A stretch of 53,500 nt of DNA from Cristatella mucedo (GCA_009760855.2 WPIO01000112.1:305001-358500), one strand, 5' to 3'. Positions 1 to 9,787 are shown, counted from the stretch's first letter. The notes: generated by a model from the letters alone, not told the origin. A program made the numbers and translations.

Positions 1-690
1 TGCAAAGTGAAATGCAATTGAATGGTAAGTAAAATCATGCTTAAAAAAACAAACAAAATGAATAACATGGTTAGGGGTGACATGCACAGGGTCAGCATGC
101 AAATGTGGTTAGTGGCAGCATGCACAGTGTCAGCACGCATAAGCGCATGAAGGACGAATCACAGAGACCCACTGAATGCTTTCCTAAATAGGTGTGTTTT
201 TAAGTTCTTTTTAAGTGTGGTCAGGTCAGGGGATGTTCTGACGCAGGTCGGGAGGGAGTTCCAGGCTTTGGGAGCATACGAACTAAATGCACGGTCTCCA
301 AAGGATTTAAGGTTTGTAAGAGGTATTTTTAGACTGTTGGACTCCGAAAATCGGGTGGTACGATGCTTGGCCTGATGTGGGAGTAGATCTGAGAGATAGG
401 CTGGAGCCAAAGAATGAAGGGACCTAAAAGTGAGCGACAAAACCTTGAAGTCAATCCGTTGCTTGACTGGTAGCCAGTGCAGGTCGGCGAGAAGTGGAGT
501 AATGTGGCAACTGCGACGCTCACGACAGACAAGCCTAGCTGCAGAGTTTGTCAACATCTGCAATCGCCTGATCGCACATGCTGGTAGGCCAGTAAGCAGT
601 GAGTTGCCGAAGTCGAGACGAGATGTCACGAATGCATGGACCAACTTAGACGTGGTATCCTTATCTAAACAAGCCCGAACGTTCTAATTG
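1..690 (-). mobile_element. LINE-A fragment, 3' end of ORF2 and 3' UTR
   Basis: The minus strand encodes the C-terminal 161 residues of a CR1/L2-like reverse-transcriptase protein (644 down to 159), with the conserved phrases SRLDFGNSLLTGLP, LHWLPVKQRIDFKV and KAWNSLPTCVRTSPDL and ending SGSL. Below it lies the 3' UTR shared by all LINE-A copies; the window starts inside that UTR, so the stem-loop and ATT tail are cut off. The 5' end is truncated. Inactive remnant. Confidence 0.9.
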
Positions 691-839
691 CGTTGCATAT
701 TATGCTTCAATAACGGAATAGTTCTCGGTTGAAACGTCCGCCTTCACTGCTGGAACATGCGCCGTAACTGCCAAGGTCTCGTGTGGGAGACGGCCGTACG
801 CACCCACCTAGGAGGCTTCCGATGTTACCCGAACCACTT

Positions 840-1013
840 ACAACCGTTATCGTACAACTGAGTGTCATCCGCATAGAAGTGAAAGCCTAGATTTGTGCTT
901 GGAAATCACATCAGCAAGAGGGAGAGTATAAACCGTGAAAAGAACCGGACCTAGCACGGAGCCCTGAGGTACTCCATATTTCAGAGGTACTTCAGATGAT
1001 CTTCGTCCATTCA
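840..1013 (-). mobile_element. LINE reverse-transcriptase core fragment flanked by a 23-bp direct repeat
   Basis: On the minus strand this short piece encodes the RT motif [14 protein letters not shown] and, one frame away, FYADDTQLY, the catalytic YADD box. A small indel separates the two motifs. The same 23-bp sequence (TTCCGA.GTTACCCGAACC.., one mismatch) lies at 817-839 and 1014-1036, immediately flanking the fragment. The LINE 3' tail is absent. Confidence 0.8.
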
Positions 1014-1673
1014 TTCCGAAGTTACCCGAACCACTTGGGGAGCGTTCTGGCGGCGTCTATGTATACCAATATCGATGTTTCGAATCGACCAGGTGGCGCT
1101 TCTCTGTTGAAAGGAATTACACGTCACACAAAATTCCCTCCGCGACAAGAATCGCTTCAGCGTACACACTTCTCCGGCAACCTCTTTCACACAGATGCTT
1201 CTGCGATGACGTATGCGACTCAGAAAGTTGATTGAAAACTTCTCGAAGCTGTGCTCCCAAGGTGCCGCCCGTAGGTACTTCACCGCACCGCCCGAAAGTG
1301 AGCTTTCACCATTGTCCACAAAATCGGTTGCCGATAGCTTCTGCCTACTATCTACGAATGCCGAGCATCGGAAGCCGCGCCATCGAAGCCGATGACGAGC
1401 AATGACCTTTTAACGCAAAGCCCGATTTCGGTCAGAGCTCGGTACGCCCCTGACATCTTGCGAGCGCAGGTCTTGTGTTTAAATGGAGGACGCCGTGCTC
1501 TAACGCCTCCGGAAGTAGGATCGCCCCGCGCAAGCCGAATGGGCGCCACACCGGAAGCCTTCCTGGTCTCACCGAGGAATGAGGCAACACCTTGCAGCTT
1601 CGCTGCCCCGGCGCTCGTGCGCCGCATGACGCTCCTCCACAGTCGAACTTCGACGCCTGCTGGCTCCACCAGG

Positions 1674-1725
1674 CGGTAGCCGCCATACTCTTCCGGCTTC
1701 GGTAGCCGCCATACTCTTCCGGCTT
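1674..1725. repeat. Tandem duplication of a 26-bp unit
   Basis: Two perfect copies at 1674-1699 and 1700-1725, beginning CGGTAGCCGCCATACTC. Confidence 0.85.
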
Positions 1726-1854
1726 CCCGCGGAGCACTAAAGTTAGGCATCGCCGGCGACAAAAGAAATAAACATGTGTTCTATAGCGCCCTAGTATAAC
1801 CTAATCTCTTTCATGAGCTTCATACATGTACATGCCACCGGCAAGAGACAGAAA

Positions 1855-1898
1855 GCTCGGCGCGACCTTGGTCGGGGCGAGCACCTTATCCACTGGGC
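1855..1898 (-). repeat. SINE-1 head fragment
   Basis: Complement of the tRNA-derived head of SINE-1, including GACCTTGGTCGGGGCGAGC and a degenerate A-box region. The body and tail are missing. Confidence 0.55.
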
Positions 1899-3416
1899 AG
1901 GTATGCGGCCGCCATGCGCTCGGCGGTCGCTTCTCACGACAGATCTTCGCTGACGCGTCCGCTTCTTTGACGCGGCTTCTTTTCTACTGGATTCGTGGCC
2001 ATGTGCGTGAGTAGTGTGTATATAGGTGGGTGAAATGAGCCGGCGAAAAGGCATACGGTTTCGATCGCTTGTCAGCGAATCTTACATTTCGCCGTGCTAA
2101 AAGTGAAATCGTATAAGCATCGAGCTATTTTGCAAGTTAATTGTCACAAAGGAATGGCAATCGACAGCAATCGCAGGTGCCAATGCCGAAATCCGTTGCA
2201 AATTGACAAGAAATCGGCCGCACCAAGCTCCAATTCTCTTTCCGCGTAGCATCACACTGTAAGCGCACATACTTTCAACCCACTCAGAACGCTCAATATT
2301 GGGCAATGCATGGCAATCGACAGCAACCGCCCGGGTAAATACGGCAATGCATAGCGATCCATCGCAAATCACCGGAAAAGTGACTGGGCCAAGATCAAAT
2401 TTATCTAACGTGCCACAGTGCACTGTATTTAAATTGCAATCACGCCCTTTCAACTAATCGCGGACGTTCAATCGCAAGCAATCAATGGCAATCGACAGCA
2501 ATGGCCCGGGCCGTTCCCCCAACTCGCGGTAGCTCGACGAGAAATATGCAGCACGAAGCCCCTATTTTCACTGCATATAACACTCCCCAGCGTCCAAAGT
2601 GAAGCCGTTGCATTTTCAAGATGCTTTGTTCGTTAACTTTCAGCAGTGCAGTGCAATATATAGTGGTGGTCGGGGCTGATACTGCAATCCACAGCATTCC
2701 GATGTTAAATGCCCGAAATCGGCTTCTAAACGCTCCAATTTTGAATGTATTTTAAAAAGCACTCCGTTTATACTGCAACCGCATAATTGTATACCCATCA
2801 GGCTTGTAAAATCTCGGGCAATTCTTAGCAATGTACGGTGATACCCCAGCTTGAAGCAGCAATGCGTTACAATACCCTGCAAACCGACCACAAATTTGCT
2901 GGGCAAAGCTCCAATCCTCATTGCACGTATCATTTCACTGTTTTCAAAGTGAAACCGTGGAGTTGTCAAGCGATATTTGTCAGTACATTGCCAACGATGC
3001 ACGGCCATTGACAGGAACGGTCGGGCCAATACAGCATTCCGTGGAAAATCGGCAAGATTGGCTTCGCAAAAACTAAAACTGTTATTCCAGGTAACATTTA
3101 CCTGAGTGAGTGCTTAATTTGGACTCATTGTTCGCGTTCAATAAACACTGATGCGTGGCAATCGACGGCAATCGACCGGGGAAAGATGAAAATCCATAGA
3201 GGTCTGTTAAAAATGGACCAACAGTTGCTGAGAGATGTTTCAACTTTTCTTGCGTAATGCAACACACTGCATTGAAAATGCAGCCACATCGTTTCAATCA
3301 AATGTCACCATACGATCGAAAACAATGGGCGGCAATCAAAGGCAATGGCTTCAAATGGCGCGACTTCTGCTGAAAGACGTTTCAATTTGGCTAGAATTTG
3401 GCTGCTTGAATTTCCC

Positions 3417-3503
3417 TTTGCAGCAAATTTAAAGCGACTAGAAATAGATGTAGTTCTCCGATGGTGCTTTATCAAGTGCATTATTATTTCTATTATCATA
3501 CTA
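3417..3503 (+). mobile_element. LINE-A 3' tail inside the satellite
   Basis: GCAGCAAATTTAAAGCGACTA followed by the AGAAATAGATG/GTTCTCCGATGG stem-loop remnant and TATCAAGTGCATTATTATT: a 5'-truncated LINE-A end of under 100 bp. Confidence 0.75.
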
Positions 3504-3564
3504 CGTGGCATTCACCTGTGCTCGTTCCGTCTGTCATTTCGCGCGATCATCGATGGGCACGCAA

Positions 3565-3836
3565 CGACATCTACTCTCCTGCTGCCGACTGTGGCTCATC
3601 CTTTTCAGCGATCCTGAGCTGCTACTTCTAGTCTACTCACTACCTCAACTGCTCTCCTGACTTTGCTAAGCTTCCCACTTTCTCTTTGTTGCGCGAGACG
3701 AAGTCAGTTGGCTACTGAATGCTTAACGAAAGCCGCTTAGGCTATGAGTGCGCTATACAAAACTCTCCGACGTAACACCCACATAGTCTTTATGGCTTGG
3801 TGGAATTATGGAGGGAGAGACGTTACATTACATAAT
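3565..3836 (+). mobile_element. LINE-B 3' fragment
   Basis: Matches the complement of the LINE-B copies at 4.7 and 25 kb: CACTTTCTCTTTGTTGCGCG, then GCTATACAAAACTCTCC, then the terminal GAGACGTTACATTACAT repeat at the 3' end. Truncated at its 5' end. Confidence 0.8.
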
Positions 3837-4040
3837 GCATGGAAATCGACGGCGATCGCCCGAGACGTATGACAATATTTGATTGTCTGCTGCAACCACA
3901 ATCAAAGCTGGTCGGAGTGCACATCCAGTTGCTCTTGCTTATTCCCGTCGCTGTATTAAAAGTGCAAACGCATCATTCTAAGAAACTGCGAACGTACAAT
4001 CAAGGGCGATGGGCGGCAACGGAAAAATACGGCGGCAATC

Positions 4041-4559
4041 TATAGCCCAGCGGCACAACTAGACGGAAAGTTTCCGGTCGATGCTCTGAGATTACTATAA
4101 GAATAATTACTATTATTATTATGATCTTACTAAGTGCAAATGTATGATTGTACGAGAAATAAATACTACCCATAATTTCTCTGCCATCGTTGGTGTGCGT
4201 ACTAAGTTCAAGTCGTGAGACCACGGGTATGCGTCAAGCGGGCGTACCACGAGACGGAGATATCTAGGGTTAGCTGGAAAGCACATCAGCGGCCCTCCAC
4301 AGCCAGATTCAGTGAGCATTGTAGTTCTGGTGAGCGCTAAAACATCAGCGGTATTGCGAGAAGCCACATTAATTAATACAACTTCAGGCACGCACTGCTG
4401 AAGTGGTTTCAAGGTAAGAATGATAGGTATATACGCATCTCACTCTATTTGAGCGCTGTCGAGGAAGTTTTCAGTGCTGTGAACTTTCAGTTTGCAGGTC
4501 AGTGCCAAGCCGTTTGGGACCTCGTCAATAGGACAAGGAAGTGGATGCACAATCCTTGA
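4041..4559. other. Unassigned stretch with short ATT repeat
   Basis: An ATTACTATTATTATTATGA run near 4105 could be a decayed LINE tail. No domain or splice-bounded exon is recognised. Confidence 0.3.
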
Positions 4560-4663
4560 TAATATTAAAAATAATACATTTGTTTAGCGTCCTCAGAGAA
4601 CTTTATATCTTTCCAGGCAATTTACGTTTGCAGCAAAGGAAGCATGATCAAATTTGTTAAGGT
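4560..4663 (-). mobile_element. LINE-A 3' tail
   Basis: Complement of the LINE-A end: AATAATACATTTGTTTAGCG, CCTCAGAGAACTTTATATC, then GTTTGCAGCAAAGG. It directly abuts the LINE-B fragment that follows. Confidence 0.8.
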
Positions 4664-4664
4664 G

Positions 4665-4950
4665 GCATGTAATGTAATGTAATGTATCTCCGTCAGTAAC
4701 TCCACAAAGTCATTAAGACCATGTGGGCGTTACGCAGGAGAGTTTTGTATAGCGCACTCACAGCCTAAGCGGCTTTCGGTACGCATTCGGTAGCCAACAG
4801 ACTTCGTCTCACGCAACAAAGAGAAAGTGGGAAGCATAGCAGAGTTAGAAGAGCAGTTGAGGTAGTGAGTAGCATAGAAGTAGCAGTTCAGGACCGCTGA
4901 AAAAGATGTGCCATAGTCGGCAGTTGGAGAGTAGATGTCGTGCTCAATCT
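4665..4950 (-). mobile_element. LINE-B 3' fragment
   Basis: Begins with the ATGTAATGTAATGTATCTCC tail (complement) and continues with CACAAAGTCATTAAGACC and GCGGCTTTCGGTACGCATTC, as in the copies at 15.2, 24.9 and 35.3 kb. Opposite orientation to the LINE-B piece at 3.6-3.8 kb. Confidence 0.85.
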
Positions 4951-5439
4951 CAGCAAGTATACCACTGTTATAGGTGATATACATATATTTATCAGCCTAG
5001 AACCTCATGACCTGCTCATACAAAGGAGAATTATGGCCGGATGTGGTTAGGTCGTGAATCAATCTCGAAAGCATGTCATGTCATTCGATAATTTTCTGTG
5101 TATTATAAGCTAGCACGGAAAATACGTACGGTTGAAAACTATCTCTTATATCCACGCGTGCCACATGACATCAGAAGAGCAACAAACATTCATTTCCTTT
5201 GCAAGCATAGACAGTACTTAGGTACACCTCGTTTCCCAAGCAATAACTTTGCTGGTAAAGTGTGCGAAAACTCGGCGTGTAAGAAAAAGGACGTGAATTC
5301 ATATTATCGAAGATATAACATAGCCACATACCTTATGAATGAGTTCTTGCACATGGACGTGATCGCCAATGTCACCGTTCGCTTCTTTAGCACGGCAATC
5401 ACACCGAGACAGACTCTCGTTACCGAAAACACTATGCGA
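4951..5439. other. Unassigned stretch
   Basis: One 117-residue open frame (5098-5451, +) has no recognisable motif and lacks a supporting promoter, splice or poly(A) signal. No confident feature. Confidence 0.3.
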
Positions 5440-5719
5440 GTGATTGTCTGATTGCCGGGACACCGGCCTGTGCAATCAAGCGCTTACAGTTAGTGCGAAA
5501 CTCGGCAGCTAGGCTTGAATTTCGTCGGCGTGGCAGTTGATACATCACGCCACTTCTCGCCGACTTGCACTGGCTCCCTGTCCTACAGCGCATCGATTTC
5601 AAGGCTCCATCACTCACTGTTAGGTCCCTTCCTTCTATAGCTCCAGCATACCTTTCACCCCACTAGGCTAAGCGTTGTACCATCCGCTTTTTTCAATTAA
5701 TTTGTTTACCTACACTCGT

Positions 5720-5945
5720 ATGAATCTCGTAGCAATCGGTGGCAATGGCCCGGCCTTGATTGCCATATTGGTAAGACTTTAGGTAGAACGTCAATTAAAA
5801 GTTTGATGTAGCACCTAATGTGTACGTTAGCTTTGCAGAGCCTACATGCAGTCGATTTTCAAAAAATTTCAGAAGATTGCTGTATTGGCATGTGCCACTG
5901 ATATTGATTGCAGTGCCGCGGCCGAGAGTTAGCACTCCTTCATCA
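5720..5945. repeat. Satellite-related segment inserted in a LINE-A
   Basis: Contains GCAATCGGTGGCAATGGCCC, close to the core motif of the 2.1-4.0 kb tandem repeat. The same segment, inverted, lies at 17110-17345 at the equivalent position of another LINE-A copy. Confidence 0.65.
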
Positions 5946-6261
5946 GGCCAAGCATTTTCCTTCCAACATTTTGGAAACTAACCGTTTACCTATACCTCGT
6001 TCAAAGCACAAGTCGTTTGGAGACCGTGCAATTAGTTCGTAGTCACCCTAAGCCTGGAACTCACTACCTTATTTCGTTACGAAATTCCCTGACTCGCCTA
6101 TACCTAAAAAAGAAACTACAAGCGCACCTATTTGTGATAGCATTAGTAGGTCCCTGTGATTCGTCCCTTATGTGCTTATGCGTGCTGACACTGCGTGCTG
6201 CCACTAACCACACTTGCATGTTGACCATATGCATATCACCCCTAACCATGTAATTCATTAT

Positions 6262-6440
6262 AATAACAATAATAATATTGCACTTGATAAAGCGCCCTCA
6301 GAGAACTTCTACTCTTTCTAGGCGCTTTACGTTTGCTGCAAGGTGATATGCAATAGAATAGTAAGTAAAATCATGCTTGAAAAAAAAACAAAATGAATAA
6401 TATGGTTAGGGGTGACATGCACAGGGTCAGCATGCATGTT
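6262..6440 (-). mobile_element. LINE-A insertion nested in another LINE-A
   Basis: A (TAA)n tail, complement of the stem-loop (AAGCGCCCTCAGAGAACTT) and about 130 bp of 3' UTR, lying inside the plus-strand 3' UTR of the copy above. The homologous UTR at 16.8 kb lacks it. Confidence 0.85.
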
Positions 6441-6554
6441 GTTTATCAATCATGATACCACTCACAATTCGATCGTATTTCTTTTGCAGCAAATATAAAG
6501 CACCTAGCTAGAGATTGAGTTCTCTGAGGGCACTTTATCAAATTATTATCTATG

Positions 6555-6837
6555 ATGAAGTGTCGTGTTCAGGAGTGACGTTCGATTAGACCACTGCATC
6601 AGCACCTAACACAAGTCTGTCTACTTTCAGCTACGTAACATTGCTAATATTCAGGCTTCTTCAGACAGGGCTATCACCTCTAAATTGGCTCATGCATTTG
6701 CAAAATCCCGTTTTGACTTCTATAACTCACTGCTTGCTGGCCTATCGCCATGTGCAATCACGCACTAACAGCTGTTGCAAAACTCTACAGCTAGGCTTGT
6801 CTTTCGTAGGCTTAGCAGCTGCCAAATCTCACCACAT
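6555..6837 (+). mobile_element. LINE-A ORF2 internal fragment
   Basis: Decayed RT sequence matching YFQLRNIANI / SRFDFYNSLLAGL-type phrases in shifting frames. Cut at its 3' side by LINE-B sequence. Confidence 0.7.
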
Positions 6838-6975
6838 CAAGTCACTTAGCTACCGAATGCGTACCGAAAGCCGATTAGGCTGTGAGTTCGCTATACAAAA
6901 CTCTCCTGTGTAACACCCACATAGTCTTGATGGCTTTATGGACTTACAGACGGAGATACGTTACATTGCATTAGC
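6838..6975 (+). mobile_element. LINE-B 3' end
   Basis: GCTATACAAAACTCTCCTGT through GGAGATACGTTACATTGCAT, the LINE-B terminus. Together with the next LINE-A it forms a pair found inverted at 14.85-15.3 kb. Confidence 0.8.
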
Positions 6976-7303
6976 AGGCTAAGCATCGTACCACCCGCTT
7001 TTTGGAACCAAACTGTTTACCTAAACCTCGTACAAACTTCGAATCCTTTGGAGACCGTACCTTTAGTTTGACCGCTCCTAAAGCCTGGTACTCAATCCCG
7101 ACTAGCGTCACGATATCTCCTAACTGGATCACATTTTAAAAGGAACTAAATATGCATCTATTTATCACAGCATTTTCCGGGTCCCCGTGATTCGACCTTT
7201 AGGTGCTCATGCGTGCTGACACTGCACGTGCTGCTACTAACCATACTTGTTTGCTGATTCTGTGGATGGCGCTCTATTAAAGCATTATTATTATTATCCG
7301 ATG
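6976..7303 (+). mobile_element. LINE-A 3' fragment downstream of methyltransferase copy 1
   Basis: ORF2 end and 3' UTR, finishing GGCGCTCTATTAAAGCATTA plus an ATT run. Its junction with the methyltransferase 3' flank is the same as at copy 2 (14.85 kb), so the insertion predates the duplication. Confidence 0.85.
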
Positions 7304-7339
7304 CCGCCACGCCAGCACTCCAGAAAAAAATAACAGCAA

Positions 7340-7825
7340 TCAGAACATGGCTTGCGGCACGCCTGCTTCTAGGCAAGCATTTGCCGCAATAAGACGACCA
7401 CCGGGCTTCAGGCTGCTGTAGACGTTCTTGAGTGCAGCGAGCACCTGATCTCTCCGAGCGAGGTGATGAAGCACGTAGCCCATGATCACCGTGTCCACAG
7501 AGAGCGAGCTGCAGTCATATTCGAGGATGTCTGCTTCAATGTGACGGACGCCGTCGAAATTCAGCGCTCGCTCCACGGCCTTTGCCAGCATCGCCATTTT
7601 GGAAGACGGTTCCAAAGCGTACACCGTGCGAGCGCCAAGGTGAAGGGCTTCGCTCGTCCAGCGACCGGCACCCGAGCCAACGTCGAGGATCACCTGACCG
7701 AGCAGATCGCCAAAGAGCGGAAGGAAGCTGCTCTCGTCGATGCCTCGCCTCCACTTGCTGTCCGTGTGCTCTCGATAGGCGGCGCTTTGTCGGTTATAAG
7801 TCTCCAACGTCGACTGTGCGGCCAT
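7340..7825 (-). pseudogene. SAM-dependent methyltransferase copy 1, 3'-deleted
   Basis: Read on the minus strand from the ATG at 7825. The first 160 or so residues match the intact copy at 13.9 kb, including the SAM-binding loop ILDVGSGAGRW, the motif-IV region IMGYVLHHLARRD and the LKPGGRLI segment. After GVPQA the frame ends at once. Comparison with copy 2 shows about 400 bp missing, joining codon 160 to the 3' UTR at a short shared CATT/TTCTGATTGC region. About 90 C-terminal residues are lost, so activity is unlikely. The upstream region with CCAAT and TATA-like sequences is retained. Confidence 0.85.
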
Positions 7826-8330
7826 TTCTCTTCACGTCCGACGCTTTTGCAGTGGATGTGAATACGGCAGCGTGGATGCAATCCAAGTTGGTGCAGAAAT
7901 TACACGAATGCTTAACGTTTGCTCAGCACTTTCAGAAGTGTTTCACCGCTACGATAACTGGGCAAGGAACTGGAGAGCAAGCCCTGCAAATGCTGTTATT
8001 TATCGAGCTCAATGGAATCGCCAGCCAATCGTTGTCGACCGAGCCGATCAGGTGAGCTCTGAGTTGGCAAATAATAGTCACGTGGACCAGGGTCAGTAAC
8101 CGCATCTCCGAGTTCAGCTGAGCTCCACAGAACTTGTGCAACCAAAAGGCAGCAAGCGTTGGCAGCTTCGACAATCAGCACTGCCACAAGCCGTATTCAC
8201 GAGGATGCATCGTGTATCGCTTTTCCTTGGCTAAGAGCTGTCGGTGATATGAGGGTTTCGCACAGCCTGGACCTTGGCGAAAAGCGTGGGTGTGGGCTGG
8301 GCTAAGTGTGCAGGTGGACATGAGATATGT
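7826..8330 (-). promoter_or_regulatory. Conserved 5' flank of methyltransferase copy 1
   Basis: About 500 bp upstream of the ATG match copy 2 (13405-13901, inverted) and copy 3 (18186-18960, direct). On the gene strand it contains GATTGGCTGGCGATTCC (inverted CCAAT) followed by GATAAATAAC (TATA-like). Retention in all three copies suggests a promoter moved with the gene. Functional role is inferred. Confidence 0.45.
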
Positions 8331-8704
8331 TCGAAAGGTTAATACCCTCTTTTTCGCGACGGCACTGCATGCCTCGGCGACGATCCCAAGAATCGTTTGG
8401 GGTTCGGCGTTCCCTGTATTTGTCGTGGAGTGTGTCCTTTGCGAACGTTGGATCAACACTGCACTGGAAACATTGCGACATCGTCGTCGTCCAGATAAAG
8501 GTTCGGTAAAATTCGCTGTTCTCGATTGGCATTTCAATGTACCTCGGGCTAACGAGCTCACAGACCTTGTAATAGAATTCTCGACATTTCTCATTGGACA
8601 GGGCCCAGCACACTGTACGCGATACGAACCACTGCCGATCCAGCGAACCGAAGCGGCAAACTGCGACTGAGCCATTATGCTTTCGCGACTTGAGCAATGC
8701 ACGG
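8331..8704. other. Duplicated non-coding stretch
   Basis: Similar to 18990-19337 downstream of copy 3, with indels that break every reading frame between the two. Open frames on both strands (e.g. 126 and 131 residues) are therefore not supported as genes. Confidence 0.5.
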
Positions 8705-8785
8705 CAATAATAATAATATATTGGTATAGTCCTCTCGGAAAACTTGATTCCTTCCTAGACATTTTACATCTGCTGAAGGTAGGGA
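8705..8785 (-). mobile_element. Diverged LINE-A subfamily 3' tail
   Basis: AATAATAATAATATATTGG, then CTCGGAAAACTTGATTCC and CATTTTACATCTGCTGAAGG: same layout as the LINE-A terminus but diverged. Duplicated at 19338-19420. Confidence 0.7.
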
Positions 8786-8789
8786 GGGT

Positions 8790-9085
8790 ACCATGAGCGG
8801 TTGCCACAAAGTGCAATACCGAAGCGACGGCTCGGGTGTCCAACACCCTCGCAGTCTTATCTTGCGAGCCAGTGACAAAGAGGCCGCCGCCGCTCGTCCA
8901 GCTGTGCACGGCCAGTATGGGCGCCGTGTGACTCTTAGCTCGAGCACCACTGACCCGGTGGCTGAGGCAGACGACCTTGCGGGCATGGATGTTGCCCGGG
9001 CCGTGGATGTCAAACGACTTCTGCTTAGTGCGAGTCTCGGTGATGCGATTGGAAATCGAGCAGCTGATGATGCGAAAGTTCAGTG
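8790..9085 (-). pseudogene. WD40-repeat exon fragment
   Basis: The minus strand reads HTAPILAVHSWTSGGGLFV then TGSQDKTARVLDTRAVAS, a typical WD40 blade. The phrasing is close to the WDR47 type (compare GSQDKT-R-WD-R), but the usual W of the WD pair is L here. Upstream residues (KQKSFDIHGPGNIHARKVVC) stay in frame, possibly from an adjoining exon. The reading runs into a LINE tail at 8785. A near-identical copy is at 19425-19720. No complete gene was found, so this is likely a duplicated exon or pseudogene; WDR47 identity is tentative. Confidence 0.6.
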
Positions 9086-9787
9086 AAGTAGCAAGCAGGC
9101 GGCTAAGTTAGGCATGTAGATGCGAGTGAGGCAACCTGTAAGGCAGACTGAGGACATTGATCAATTCGACGCTTTCTTAGGAGCAAACGAATCTCACAAG
9201 GACGTTGGGAACTGATGCAGTTGTTTCTGTGTGTTGCAACTTGTGGCTGTGTTGGACAGGCCAGAGGTCCTTCCGAGTTTGGCACCAGAATATCGTGTGT
9301 ACTAATTAATCAGTTGTATTTTAAGCGACGGAGAGGTCAGAGGGAGACCAGCACACCTCTCCGGTCATTGACTTGACGTTGATTGATTTATCTACTGGAC
9401 TCGTGGCGTATCCAGGCGTGCTCGCGCTTTGCTACTGCCGCGTTCGGCCACCTTCGGCATTCCTGCCGGTTTTGAGACGTCTTCTGCGACTCGCAAGCTG
9501 CATTTCACGTGCAGCTTCACCGAGATATGCCACGTGACTCGCCACGCACCGAGTGCTGTGTTTGTGATTAAGGATTCCATTGAACAGGTTGCTACTAGAC
9601 ATTTTAACAGCTCACCGCAGCTAAGTCTTTCTCCGACATGCGAGGCTGCGGTCCCAACATGGAAACCCGCTTGACATTGCGCCCGGTCCAGGTCAACAGA
9701 ATAAACAGGGTCGATGCTCTCAGTGAACTCGGGCCATTGGGAGACATAAGCGTTTCTGTGCCAGTGAGTGCTGGGTATGACTAGACC

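Larger units (their letters stand above)
1040..2040. other. GC-rich stretch without a recognisable gene
   Basis: Several short open frames occur on both strands but none shows a known domain or codes consistently. A 26-bp unit (CGGTAGCCGCCATACTCTTC..) is duplicated in tandem at 1674-1725. A SINE-1 head fragment lies inside at 1855-1898. Nothing else is supported. Confidence 0.4.
2100..4040. repeat. Degenerate tandem repeat of about 170 bp
   Basis: A motif of the form GGCAATCGACAGCAATCG-CCCGGG recurs at about 2155, 2310, 2485, 2660, 2820, 2995, 3155, 3328, 3838 and 4007. Spacing is about 155-175 bp, or three periods where LINE tails are inserted. Other monomer parts also recur, such as AAAGTGAA(A/G)CCGT and GC(C/A)AAGCTCCAAT. 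Monomers are strongly diverged. This looks like old satellite DNA. No coding frame is conserved between units. Confidence 0.7.
5440..6545 (+). mobile_element. LINE-A copy interrupted twice
   Basis: The plus strand holds LINE-A ORF2 remnants (TPLLADLHWLP-like at about 5540-5600), then a 225-bp foreign segment (5720-5945), then more ORF2 and 3' UTR to 6262. An opposite-strand LINE-A (6262-6440) has landed in the UTR, which resumes at 6441 (TTGTTTATCAATCATGAT) and ends at 6545 with the usual stem-loop. The first insertion is also present in the inverted relative at 16.7-17.4 kb. Confidence 0.8.

Noticed and set aside
159-687. Functional LINE
   Set aside because: All LINE-A and LINE-B copies seen are 5'-truncated and most are frameshifted; none has an endonuclease domain.
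7463-8055. Plus-strand frames over methyltransferase copy 1
   Set aside because: Antisense shadows of the minus-strand methyltransferase; the same applies at 13878-14264 and 17823-18271.
8175-8909. 244-residue minus frame near copy 1
   Set aside because: It fuses the WD40 fragment, a LINE tail and non-coding duplicate DNA. The duplicate at 19 kb breaks the frame.
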